Shown piece after piece: positions 1 through 5,126 of a stretch of DNA of 5,394 nucleotides (position 1 is its first letter; every line of letters begins with the position of its first letter). The DNA lies in assembly GCA_946410505.1 (NCBI GenBank), contig CAMKAP010000147.1, forward strand, positions 1 through 5,394, given 5' to 3'. Source of the DNA: an uncultured Clostridia bacterium (GTDB taxonomy: Bacteria > Bacillota_A > Clostridia > Oscillospirales > Oscillospiraceae). Under the pieces are notes generated by a model. The model was given only the letters and a program-made list of their open reading frames with translations. It made no database searches and had not been told where the DNA came from. The translations under genes were made by a program, and so were the position numbers.

Positions 1-1
1 C

Positions 2-1051
2 GGCGCCCTGCCGGCGGAGATCATGGAGGTTTTTCCCAACTCCCGGCCCACCGGTGTGCGCCATGGGACCGTCACCGTGCTGGTGGATTCCCACGCGGTG
101 GAGGTGACCACCTTCCGCACCGAGGGATCATACGCCGATCACCGGCACCCCGATATGGTTCAGTTCGTCGGCGATCTGACGGCGGATCTGAGCCGGCGGG
201 ACTTTACCATGAACGCTATCGCCCTCTCCGCCGACGGGCTCCTGGCAGACCCCTTCGGCGGCGCGGAGGATATTCGCCGCCAGCTCATCCGCTGCGTGGG
301 AAACCCGGAGGAGCGCTTTGAGGAGGATGCATTGCGCATGTTCCGCGCGCTGCGTTTTTCCGCCCGTCTGGGCTTCACGGTGGATCTGTTTACCATGGAG
401 GGTATCCGGGCCAAGGCGCCGCTTGCCGCCTGTCTCGCCGCCGAGCGCGTGCGGGAAGAGGTGGAAAAACTGCTGCTCACCCGCTCCCCCGAGACGATGT
501 ATACGCTGATCGAGCTCGGCCTGCTCTCTGCCTACCTCGCCCCCGGTCTGCCCGATCCCGCGCTGTTGCATCGGCTCTCCCGCCTGCCGCGCAAAGCTCA
601 GCCCCGCTGGGCGGGGCTCTGCCGCGTCCTGCTGCAGGCAGGCTGTATCGACTCGCCGGAGGGCTTTCTCAGCGCGCTTCGTCTCGACAACGCCACGATC
701 CGCCTCGCCGCGGACAGCTGCGCGATCCTCGCTTCTCCGCTGCCCCGGAGGGATCTGGACCGGAAACGCTGGCTCAAGCAGTACGGCGTGGAGACGGTTC
801 GCTGCGCCCTGGCCTGTTATGACGCCTTTAACGGCGGCCATGAGAGCCGGGAGCTGCGCCGGATCCTCAAGAGCGGCGAATGTTTCTCTCTCAAGCATCT
901 GGCAGTCAGCGGGTCGGACCTGACCGCTCTGGGGCTGCGCGGCCGCGCCGTGGGGGAGATGCTGGATTTTCTGCTGGAATATGTGATGGAATACCCGGAC
1001 AACAACCGACGGGAGCTGCTGCTGGCGCTCTGTGCCGGGACGGAGGAATGA
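2..1051 (+). CDS. cca: CCA-adding tRNA nucleotidyltransferase, 3' part (5' end outside window)
   Basis: This enzyme adds or repairs the 3'-terminal CCA of tRNAs in the cytoplasm, using CTP and ATP. The frame is open from base 2, and 349 residues are visible. The first ATG (base 23) is internal: the visible start already matches the stretch before the family's G-x-x-HGTVTV block, so I estimate about 50 residues are missing, including the GG-x-VRD and DxD catalytic motifs. Visible class II motifs are HGTVTV (visible residues 21-26), E-x-TTFR, RRDFTMNA (65-72) and the nucleotide-selecting EDALR with MFRALRFSARLGF (108-121). These are followed by the helical ER-x-REEVEKLL segment (148-157). The C-terminal half is helical and poorly conserved, as is normal for the family, and I see no HD phosphohydrolase motif. 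Expected full length is about 400 residues. CCA-adding rather than A-adding activity is assumed. It is the first visible gene of the + strand run. Confidence 0.95.
   Translation, partial: GALPAEIMEVFPNSRPTGVRHGTVTVLVDSHAVEVTTFRTEGSYADHRHPDMVQFVGDLTADLSRRDFTMNAIALSADGLLADPFGGAEDIRRQLIRCVGNPEERFEEDALRMFRALRFSARLGFTVDLFTMEGIRAKAPLAACLAAERVREEVEKLLLTRSPETMYTLIELGLLSAYLAPGLPDPALLHRLSRLPRKAQPRWAGLCRVLLQAGCIDSPEGFLSALRLDNATIRLAADSCAILASPLPRRDLDRKRWLKQYGVETVRCALACYDAFNGGHESRELRRILKSGECFSLKHLAVSGSDLTALGLRGRAVGEMLDFLLEYVMEYPDNNRRELLLALCAGTEE
1042..1046 (+). promoter_or_regulatory. Ribosome binding site for the uracil-DNA glycosylase
   Basis: GGAGG lies 8 bases before the ATG at 1055, inside the last codons of cca. 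It decides the start: the nearer ATG at 1048 is in another frame and reaches a stop after 14 codons. The arrangement suggests translational coupling to cca. Confidence 0.75.
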
Positions 1052-1054
1052 GCC

Positions 1055-1630
1055 ATGGTGGATCAGAAAGCATGGGACAGCCTGCGGCGTGAATGTGCCG
1101 GCTGCCAGGGCTGCGAGTTGGGCCGGACCAGGAGCAATCTGGTCTTCGGCGTCGGAAACCCCGAGAGCGAAATCATGCTCATCGGCGAGGGCCCCGGCGA
1201 GCAGGAGGACCTGCAGGGCGTGCCCTTTGTCGGTCCGGCGGGAAAGCTGCTGGACAGCATGCTGCAGATGATCGATCTGGACCGCGACAAGGTCTACATT
1301 GCCAACATGGTCAAGTGCCGTCCGCCCCGCAACCGGGACCCCCAGCCCGCCGAGCAGCTTGCCTGCCGCGGGTGGCTGAACAGGCAGATCGCGCTGGTGG
1401 ACCCGAAAATCATCGTCTGCCTGGGACGCATCGCCGCCATGGGCATCATCAAGGACGATTTCCGCATCACACGAGAACACGGTCAGTGGTTTACGCTGAA
1501 CGGCCGTATGTATATGGCCACTTACCACCCCTCCGCTCTGCTGCGCGATCCGAGCAAGCGGCCGGAGGCCTTTATGGATCTGCGAGCATTGAGAAAGGAG
1601 ATCCGGGAGATCTGTACCCGGACATACTGA
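1055..1630 (+). CDS. udg: Uracil-DNA glycosylase, family 4 (4Fe-4S)
   Basis: It removes uracil from DNA, starting base-excision repair of deaminated cytosine. The 191 residues match the usual length of family 4. The likely iron-sulfur ligands are C17 and C20 (followed by the typical x-L-x-RT), C88 in VKCRPP, and C104; an additional C14 sits just before the first pair. Motif 1 is GEGPGEQED (44-52), followed by GVPFVGPAGKLLD (55-67), which shapes the active site. The N-R-D-P-x-P-x-E loop is at 93-100, and the DNA-contacting motif HPSALLRDP is at 158-166. The GEGPG form with acidic residues after it separates this from family 5, which has GLAPG. The start at 1055 has a good ribosome binding site and the gene follows cca by 3 bp. 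Family assignment is firm; activity on uracil is known for the family and inferred here. Confidence 0.95.
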   Translation: MVDQKAWDSLRRECAGCQGCELGRTRSNLVFGVGNPESEIMLIGEGPGEQEDLQGVPFVGPAGKLLDSMLQMIDLDRDKVYIANMVKCRPPRNRDPQPAEQLACRGWLNRQIALVDPKIIVCLGRIAAMGIIKDDFRITREHGQWFTLNGRMYMATYHPSALLRDPSKRPEAFMDLRALRKEIREICTRTY

Positions 1631-1637
1631 GTTTTTT

Positions 1638-2552
1638 ATGATTTCCTTCAAAACCGTCACACTGTGTGACAAGCCCTGGGTGGACGAGATCGTCCGCGCC
1701 GAAAACAGTCCCTCCGCCGACTATAACTTTGGGAACATCTTCATCTGGGATAAGTATTACCGGCAGCTTATCTGCCGCTGCGGCGACCGTATGCTGACCA
1801 AGCTGCGCTACGAGGGAAAGCCTGCCTTCGTCTTCCCCATCGGCAGCGGTCCGCTTCGCCCCGCGGTGGACGCGCTGGAGGAGTTTGCCCGTTACCGCGG
1901 CTACCCGCTGGTGATCCGCGGCGTCACCGCAAAGCACCGGGAGATGCTGGAGGCGGAGTTCCCCGGCCGCTTTTTCTTTGAGCCGGAGACGAAAAACTTC
2001 GACTATATCTATCGCGCCGAGAAACTGGCCACCTATTCCGGCAAATCCATGCACGGAAAGAAAAATCACTGCAACCGCTTTGAAGCGGAAAACGACTGGC
2101 GCTTTGTGCCGCTGACGCGGGAGCTGATTCCCGGCTGTCTCGATATGCTGGTGGAGTGGAACGAAGAAAACCGGGATCGCCTGGACCCCAGCATCAGCTT
2201 TGAGCACGACGCGCTGATCCGCGCCTTCGCCGCTTTTGAAAGACTTGGACTGGAGGGCGGCGTTCTCTATGCAAACGGCAGAATCGTGGGTTTCTCCATG
2301 GGAGAGATGGCAAACGAGGACACCTTTGACGTGCATTTTGAAAAAGCCGACATCAACATGAACGGCGCCTACCCCATGGTATGCCGGGAGCTGACGCGCA
2401 TGCTCATGGCGAAATACCCCGCCCTGCAGTTTATCAACCGAGAGGACGACATGGGCTTGGAGTCTCTGCGCCAGTCCAAACTCAGCTACAAGCCCGAATA
2501 CCTTCTGGAAAAGTTTATTGCGAGGGAAAAGGATGAAAACGGAAATCCGTGA
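1638..2552 (+). CDS. DUF2156 protein (phosphatidylglycerol lysyltransferase C-terminal-like, GNAT fold)
   Basis: A 304-residue soluble protein with no signal peptide or membrane segment. Diagnostic stretches of DUF2156 are visible: FDYIYRAEKLATYSG followed by K-x-x-H-x-KKNHCNRF (about 121-148), VGFSMGE (217-223), F-D-V-H-FEKAD (230-238), and INREDDMGLESLRQSKLSY (266-284), near the C-terminus as in the family. The fold is a double GNAT-like one related to the catalytic part of MprF, which transfers lysine or alanine from aminoacyl-tRNA to phosphatidylglycerol. This protein lacks the MprF membrane part, so lipid modification is not implied and its substrate is unknown. The ATG at 1638 is the only usable start: reading upstream in frame gives no ATG, GTG or TTG before a stop at 1590. 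Its ribosome binding site is weak (at best GAG at 1629-1631), so translation may depend on coupling to the glycosylase gene 7 bp upstream. Confidence 0.88.
   Translation: MISFKTVTLCDKPWVDEIVRAENSPSADYNFGNIFIWDKYYRQLICRCGDRMLTKLRYEGKPAFVFPIGSGPLRPAVDALEEFARYRGYPLVIRGVTAKHREMLEAEFPGRFFFEPETKNFDYIYRAEKLATYSGKSMHGKKNHCNRFEAENDWRFVPLTRELIPGCLDMLVEWNEENRDRLDPSISFEHDALIRAFAAFERLGLEGGVLYANGRIVGFSMGEMANEDTFDVHFEKADINMNGAYPMVCRELTRMLMAKYPALQFINREDDMGLESLRQSKLSYKPEYLLEKFIAREKDENGNP
2522..2527 (+). promoter_or_regulatory. Ribosome binding site setting the start of the GNAT gene
   Basis: GAGGGA ends 5 bases before the ATG at 2533, within the end of the DUF2156 gene. It favours 2533 over the in-frame TTG at 2518, which has no comparable purine-rich site in front and would add only MRGKR. 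The match to the anti-Shine-Dalgarno sequence is partial. Confidence 0.55.
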
Positions 2553-3333
2553 AATCCGACCGGAGGACCGAGAGGCGCTGATCGCTCTCTGGCACAGAGT
2601 TTTTGAGGACCCGGAAGAGCTTCCGGCGGCCTTTCTGGACCTGCTGCCTGATCTGGGAAGCGGCGCCGCCGCATTCGCGGAGGGTCGGCTCGCAGGCGCC
2701 GCCTATATTGTCACTGGGCTCACCGTCGGAGAAAAGCGCGCCGCCTATCTCTACGCCGTGGCTGTCCACCCCGAATACCGAGGTCTGGGTCTGGGCGGTG
2801 CGCTGTGCCGCGCGGCCGCAAGGCTCGGCAAAGAGCGTGGGGCCGATTTTGTCTGTACCCTGCCCGCTTCCGGCTCTCTCTATAATTGGTATGCGGATCT
2901 GATCGGCACCCGCTGCGTCCTTTACCGCCGGGAAGAAAAGCTGCCCGCACGCTCCGGTCCGGCCGTCTCCGTTCTTTCTCCCGAGGACTATAACGCCAGA
3001 CGCGAGGCGCTGCTTGCGGGACGGGAGCACATGAGCCTCTCCCCCGCCGCTGTCGCCTACGAGGCTGTCAACTGCCGCTGTTTCGGCGGGGATCTCTTTG
3101 CAGTGGGAGACGGGATCGCCGCCGCTTATCGAGAGGGACGGATCGCCCGGATCCGGGAGCTTCTCTGTCCCGGGGATTCTCAGCGGCGCGCCTGCGCCGC
3201 CGCCGCGGCCGAGGCCATGGGCTGCACCCACGCGCTGCTTCTCACGCCGGGCGGCGCGGAGGATCTCCCCTTTCTCGCCGCCGAGCCCGGTGCTATCACT
3301 TCGGATTGCGTCTGGAACCTGGCTTTTGACTGA
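2533..3333 (+). CDS. GNAT-family N-acetyltransferase, Eis-like two-lobe layout
   Basis: A predicted cytoplasmic acetyltransferase of 266 residues that uses acetyl-CoA; the acceptor is unknown. The N-terminal lobe opens with IREIRPEDREALIALW, the usual first strand and helix of the fold. It carries the acetyl-CoA motif A in LYAVAVHPEYRGLGLGGAL (73-91), with R83-G84-x-G86-x-G88 as the pyrophosphate-binding loop. LPASGSLYNWYADLIG (110-125) corresponds to the family's closing P-x-x-x-SLY-x-x-x-GF region. The second half (about 140-266) has alternating strands and helices, including GDLFAV, an IARIRELL strand and an alanine-rich helix near 216-228, but no second motif A. That recalls the catalytically silent second lobe of Eis-type enzymes, without their C-terminal sterol-carrier-like domain. 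The gene overlaps the DUF2156 gene by 20 bp. The GNAT call is firm; the two-lobe reading is an inference from sequence pattern. Confidence 0.88.
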   Translation: MKTEIREIRPEDREALIALWHRVFEDPEELPAAFLDLLPDLGSGAAAFAEGRLAGAAYIVTGLTVGEKRAAYLYAVAVHPEYRGLGLGGALCRAAARLGKERGADFVCTLPASGSLYNWYADLIGTRCVLYRREEKLPARSGPAVSVLSPEDYNARREALLAGREHMSLSPAAVAYEAVNCRCFGGDLFAVGDGIAAAYREGRIARIRELLCPGDSQRRACAAAAAEAMGCTHALLLTPGGAEDLPFLAAEPGAITSDCVWNLAFD

Positions 3334-3340
3334 TTTTACA

Positions 3341-3371
3341 TACGTTTAACAAAATTTCGGTTGTTTACGTA
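3341..3371. repeat. Imperfect inverted repeat in AT-rich spacer
   Basis: TACGT-TT-AACAA (3341-3352) and TTGTT-T-ACGTA (3361-3371) are complementary in two 5-bp blocks, separated by a small internal loop and an 8-base centre AATTTCGG. It starts 8 bases after the GNAT stop codon. It lacks a GC-rich stem and a T-run, so it looks more like a protein-binding site or weak hairpin than a terminator. Confidence 0.5.
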
Positions 3372-3375
3372 ACAA
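3361..3375. repeat. Second, overlapping palindrome TTGTT-TACGT-AACAA
   Basis: The TTGTT at 3361-3365 is shared with the preceding inverted repeat and is also complementary to AACAA at 3371-3375, around a TACGT centre. The two pairings are mutually exclusive. The octamer TTGTTTAC reappears in the palindrome at the glutathione peroxidase promoter. Operator function is only inferred; it overlaps the possible -35 element at 3364. Confidence 0.45.
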
Positions 3376-3392
3376 GTTCCGGATATCATAAT
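3364..3392 (+). promoter_or_regulatory. Possible promoter facing the convergent terminator
   Basis: TTTACG (3364-3369, four of six matches to TTGACA) and CATAAT (3387-3392, five of six matches to TATAAT) are 17 bp apart, predicting a transcript start near 3399. The same stretch also reads as GTTTAC (3363-3368), 12 bp, GGATAT (3381-3386), close to a general-stress (SigB-type) promoter; only one reading would be real. No convincing gene lies downstream before the hairpin at 3441-3480, so it may be fortuitous or drive a short RNA. Confidence 0.3.
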
Positions 3393-3407
3393 ACCTGCAA
3401 GTGACAG

Positions 3408-3424
3408 TTTTTCATCTTTTTCAT
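3408..3424 (+). repeat. Short tandem repeat of TTTTTCAT
   Basis: TTTTTCAT occurs at 3408-3415 and again at 3417-3424, one base apart, in a pyrimidine-rich tract between the possible promoter and the terminator hairpin. It may simply be low-complexity spacer sequence. Confidence 0.4.
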
Positions 3425-3440
3425 TTTGTCCTCATCCCAT

Positions 3441-3480
3441 ACAAGGAAACGGAGCGGGTTCCCCGCTCCGTTTTCTTTGT
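3441..3480. terminator. Bidirectional Rho-independent terminator between convergent genes
   Basis: A perfect 12-bp stem pairs 3447-3458 (AAACGGAGCGGG) with 3462-3473, closing a 3-base loop. Outer pairing of ACAAGG with CTTTGT extends it to about 18 bp, with one G-T pair and one bulged T. On the + strand the stem runs into TTTTCTTTG, ending the GNAT operon about 110 bases after its last stop. On the - strand it begins 20 bases after the glutathione peroxidase stop and runs into GTTTCCTTGT, a weaker T-tract. Confidence 0.85.
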
Positions 3481-3499
3481 TTCGATGTTTCTTTTTCTG

Positions 3500-4039
3500 T
3501 TACAGCAGTTTCTCGACCTCGGCCTTGACCTTGTCCATCGACAGGGTGGGCTCCATGCGGCAGACGATGTTGCCCTCGCGGTCGATGAGGAACTTGGTGA
3601 AGTTCCACTTGATGTTGCCGTTATTCTTATAGTCCTTGTCCATCTTCTTCACAACACCGGAGAGCATCAGACCCATGGGGCCGTTGAAGCCGTCAAAGCT
3701 GGTGTTGGAGGTCAGGTACTGATAGAGAGGGATGGCGTTTTCGCCGTTGACGTCACACTTGGCAAACTGCGGGAAGGTGATGCCGAAACGACCGGTGCAG
3801 AAGGTGTGGATCTCCTCATCGGTGCCGGGCGCCTGATCGGCAAACTGATTGCAGGGGAAGTCCAGGATCTCCAGTCCGTCCGCCTTATGGGCGTCATAGA
3901 TCTCCTGCAGTTCCTTGTACTGAGGTGTAAAGCCGCAGCCCGTGGCGGTGTTGACGATCAGCAGGACCTGGCCTTTGTAGTTGGACAGAGGGACTTCTTC
4001 TCCCTTGCGGGTCTTCACGGTAAAATCATAGATATTCAT
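3500..4039 (-). CDS. Glutathione peroxidase family protein, cysteine (thioredoxin-type)
   Basis: It reduces hydrogen peroxide or organic hydroperoxides in the cytoplasm. The 179 residues cover the whole family. The peroxidatic cysteine is C35 in NTATGCGFTPQY, encoded by TGC, so this is not a selenoprotein. The rest of the catalytic tetrad is Q69 (in FPCNQFADQAPG) and W145-N146 (in WNFTKFLIDREG). C81, after EEIHTF, sits where yeast and plant members have the resolving cysteine, so thioredoxin rather than glutathione is the likely reductant despite the family name. C63 is also family-conserved. GGAGG at 4047-4051, 7 bases before the ATG, sets the start. Lysine is coded AAG 13 times in 15, a stronger bias than in the DUF2156 gene; with the consensus promoter upstream this suggests high expression. 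It ends at the shared terminator and may also receive read-through from dus. bsaA/gpo-type names exist for this family; none is assigned. Confidence 0.95.
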   Translation of the reverse strand: MNIYDFTVKTRKGEEVPLSNYKGQVLLIVNTATGCGFTPQYKELQEIYDAHKADGLEILDFPCNQFADQAPGTDEEIHTFCTGRFGITFPQFAKCDVNGENAIPLYQYLTSNTSFDGFNGPMGLMLSGVVKKMDKDYKNNGNIKWNFTKFLIDREGNIVCRMEPTLSMDKVKAEVEKLL

Positions 4040-4046
4040 TGCATAA

Positions 4047-4051
4047 CCTCC
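4047..4051 (-). promoter_or_regulatory. Ribosome binding site of the glutathione peroxidase gene
   Basis: GGAGG on the - strand, 7 bases before the ATG at 4039. The ATG at 4044 is out of frame and too close to the site, so 4039 is the start. Confidence 0.8.
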
Positions 4052-4063
4052 ATCACATTTTTA

Positions 4064-4075
4064 ATTGTTTACAAT
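4064..4075. promoter_or_regulatory. Operator-like palindrome ATTGT-TT-ACAAT at the transcript start
   Basis: Two perfect 5-base arms flank a TT centre. The site straddles the predicted transcript start (about 4072) of the glutathione peroxidase gene, where a bound repressor would block initiation. It shares TTGTTTAC with the palindrome at 3361. It does not match the PerR box well, and no regulator gene is in the window. Regulatory function is inferred from position and symmetry only. Confidence 0.4.
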
Positions 4076-4078
4076 CTA

Positions 4079-4106
4079 ATTATACAACACCATTTTAAGA
4101 TGTCAA
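4079..4106 (-). promoter_or_regulatory. Strong sigma-A promoter of the glutathione peroxidase gene
   Basis: On the - strand, TTGACA (4106-4101) and TATAAT (4084-4079) are both perfect consensus hexamers, separated by 16 bp. An A-rich stretch (AGAAAAAGC) just before the -35 could act as an upstream element. The start would be near 4072, giving a leader of about 33 bases. Confidence 0.85.
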
Positions 4107-4156
4107 GCTTTTTCTGCTATTATCTGCATATCACAGGCAGGAATACATCGGCGCTC

Positions 4157-5113
4157 TCAGCCGAGAAATACGGCGTCCTTCCGGAAGAGCCCGGACGCAA
4201 AGAGCGCTGCGACCGCAGCCTCATACTCGTCCAGATGCCGGGATTTGTTGATCGCCTTCAGCATCCGGCCGGAATCCGGGAACTTCCAGATCACGTAGTA
4301 CCATACTTCCTTGAGGCGGGAGAGCGTGAAGTGTTCGCCCAGGCCGGCAGCCAGGAAAGCACTGCGAAGCCTGTCCAGGAAATCGCGCAGTTCCTCGGCT
4401 TCCAGCACTTCTCCCCCGCGAAGGAGGCGGAACAGCGCCGGGTCCGTTACCGCACCGCGGCCGAGCATCATACGCTCGAGTTCAGGTGTAGTTAACAGAA
4501 CTTTATCAAAGCTGTCCTTCCCCACCACATTGCCGTTATAAGAGACCGGCGCCCGGCTTTGCGGGAAGGCATCGGCAAAGGCGGCCAGATCCGGAACGCT
4601 TTTGTACATTCCCACCCGGTCGCGGGCGTGGATGATCAGCTCTGAGAGAGGAAATTTGTTATAGATCTCCAGAATGGCGGGAAACTCCGCCGTGCTCTGC
4701 AGACCCATGCGGGTTTTGACCGAGACCCGAAGCGTACAGCGGGAAAAGACCTCCGCCAGGAAGTCATCGAGGCTCTGAAGATCGGCCAGCATCCCGGCAC
4801 CCTTGTGCTTTGGAACAACCGTTGCCGAGGGGCAGCCCACGTTCAGATTGAGCTCCGTATACCCCATGTCGCCCAATTCACGGCTCACAGCGAGGAAGGC
4901 CTCCGCCGTATTGCAGAGCACCTGCGGGATCAGGTTCAGATCCCGGTTATTTTCCGGCAGCAGGTCCCGCAGGGCCGCGCCCTTGAAGCGGCCGGAGCCG
5001 TCCGGCGCGATAAAGGGCGTAAAATAACGGTCCACGCCGGGAAAACAGGCGGCGTGGACCGTCCGGTACAGATAGGATGTAACGCCCTCCATGGGCGCAA
5101 AGTCCAGGTGCAT
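4157..5113 (-). CDS. dus: tRNA-dihydrouridine synthase
   Basis: An FMN-dependent enzyme that reduces specific uridines in the D-loop of tRNA with NAD(P)H. The 318 residues match the short bacterial form. APMEGVTSYLYR (6-17) is the N-terminal flavin-binding start of the TIM barrel. ELNLNVGCPS (87-96) carries the catalytic cysteine C94, followed by the V-x-x-x-x-x-GAGML loop. K133 in SVKTRMG and H162 in IIHARDR are the expected FMN contacts. YNGNV (192-196) and MLGRGAVTDPALF (216-228) bind the FMN phosphate. A shorter helical C-terminal part, including the KEVWYY-x-x-WKFP and LKAINKSR stretches, holds the tRNA-binding domain. The start is supported by GGAGG 6 bases upstream (5120-5124). It follows the GatD-like gene by 13 bp, so the two are probably co-transcribed. 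No clear terminator follows; only a 5-bp stem without a T-run overlaps the stop. Which uridine is modified cannot be told. Confidence 0.95.
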   Translation of the reverse strand: MHLDFAPMEGVTSYLYRTVHAACFPGVDRYFTPFIAPDGSGRFKGAALRDLLPENNRDLNLIPQVLCNTAEAFLAVSRELGDMGYTELNLNVGCPSATVVPKHKGAGMLADLQSLDDFLAEVFSRCTLRVSVKTRMGLQSTAEFPAILEIYNKFPLSELIIHARDRVGMYKSVPDLAAFADAFPQSRAPVSYNGNVVGKDSFDKVLLTTPELERMMLGRGAVTDPALFRLLRGGEVLEAEELRDFLDRLRSAFLAAGLGEHFTLSRLKEVWYYVIWKFPDSGRMLKAINKSRHLDEYEAAVAALFASGLFRKDAVFLG

Positions 5114-5119
5114 GGAATT

Positions 5120-5124
5120 CCTCC
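5120..5124 (-). promoter_or_regulatory. Ribosome binding site of dus
   Basis: GGAGG on the - strand, 6 bases before the ATG at 5113 and inside the 13-bp gap after the GatD-like gene. It supports this start and separate re-initiation on a shared transcript. Confidence 0.8.
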
Positions 5125-5126
5125 GT

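Noticed and set aside
128..1672. Open frame of 514 codons on the - strand
   Set aside because: It lies antisense to cca and the glycosylase gene, both confirmed by family motifs. Its translation is rich in Gln, His and Pro with no recognisable domain, as expected from a GC-rich antisense frame.
2518..2532. TTG start for the acetyltransferase, five codons upstream
   Set aside because: The ATG at 2533 has GAGGGA at proper spacing and begins the protein right at the first conserved strand.
1572..3231. Long - strand frames (1572-2336 and 2515-3231) opposite DUF2156 and the acetyltransferase
   Set aside because: No homology-like motifs, no proper start sites, and they oppose well-supported genes.
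3362..3375. Catabolite control (cre) site around TGTTTACGTAACA
   Set aside because: Only the central CG and some flanking positions fit; several required positions mismatch.
3500..4039. Selenocysteine form of glutathione peroxidase
   Set aside because: The catalytic codon is TGC, with no in-frame TGA.
4072..4088. PerR box at the peroxidase promoter
   Set aside because: The TATAATTAGATTGTA stretch matches the left half of the PerR consensus but the right half disagrees at most positions.
4148..4164. Hairpin TCGGC/GCCGA at the end of dus as a terminator
   Set aside because: Only 5 bp, it includes the stop codon in its loop, and no T-run follows on the - strand.
3401..4495. Open frame of 364 codons on the + strand starting with GTG
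   Set aside because: It runs through the terminator hairpin, then antisense to the peroxidase gene, its promoter and part of dus. It has no ribosome binding site or domain; a mirror of the coding strand.
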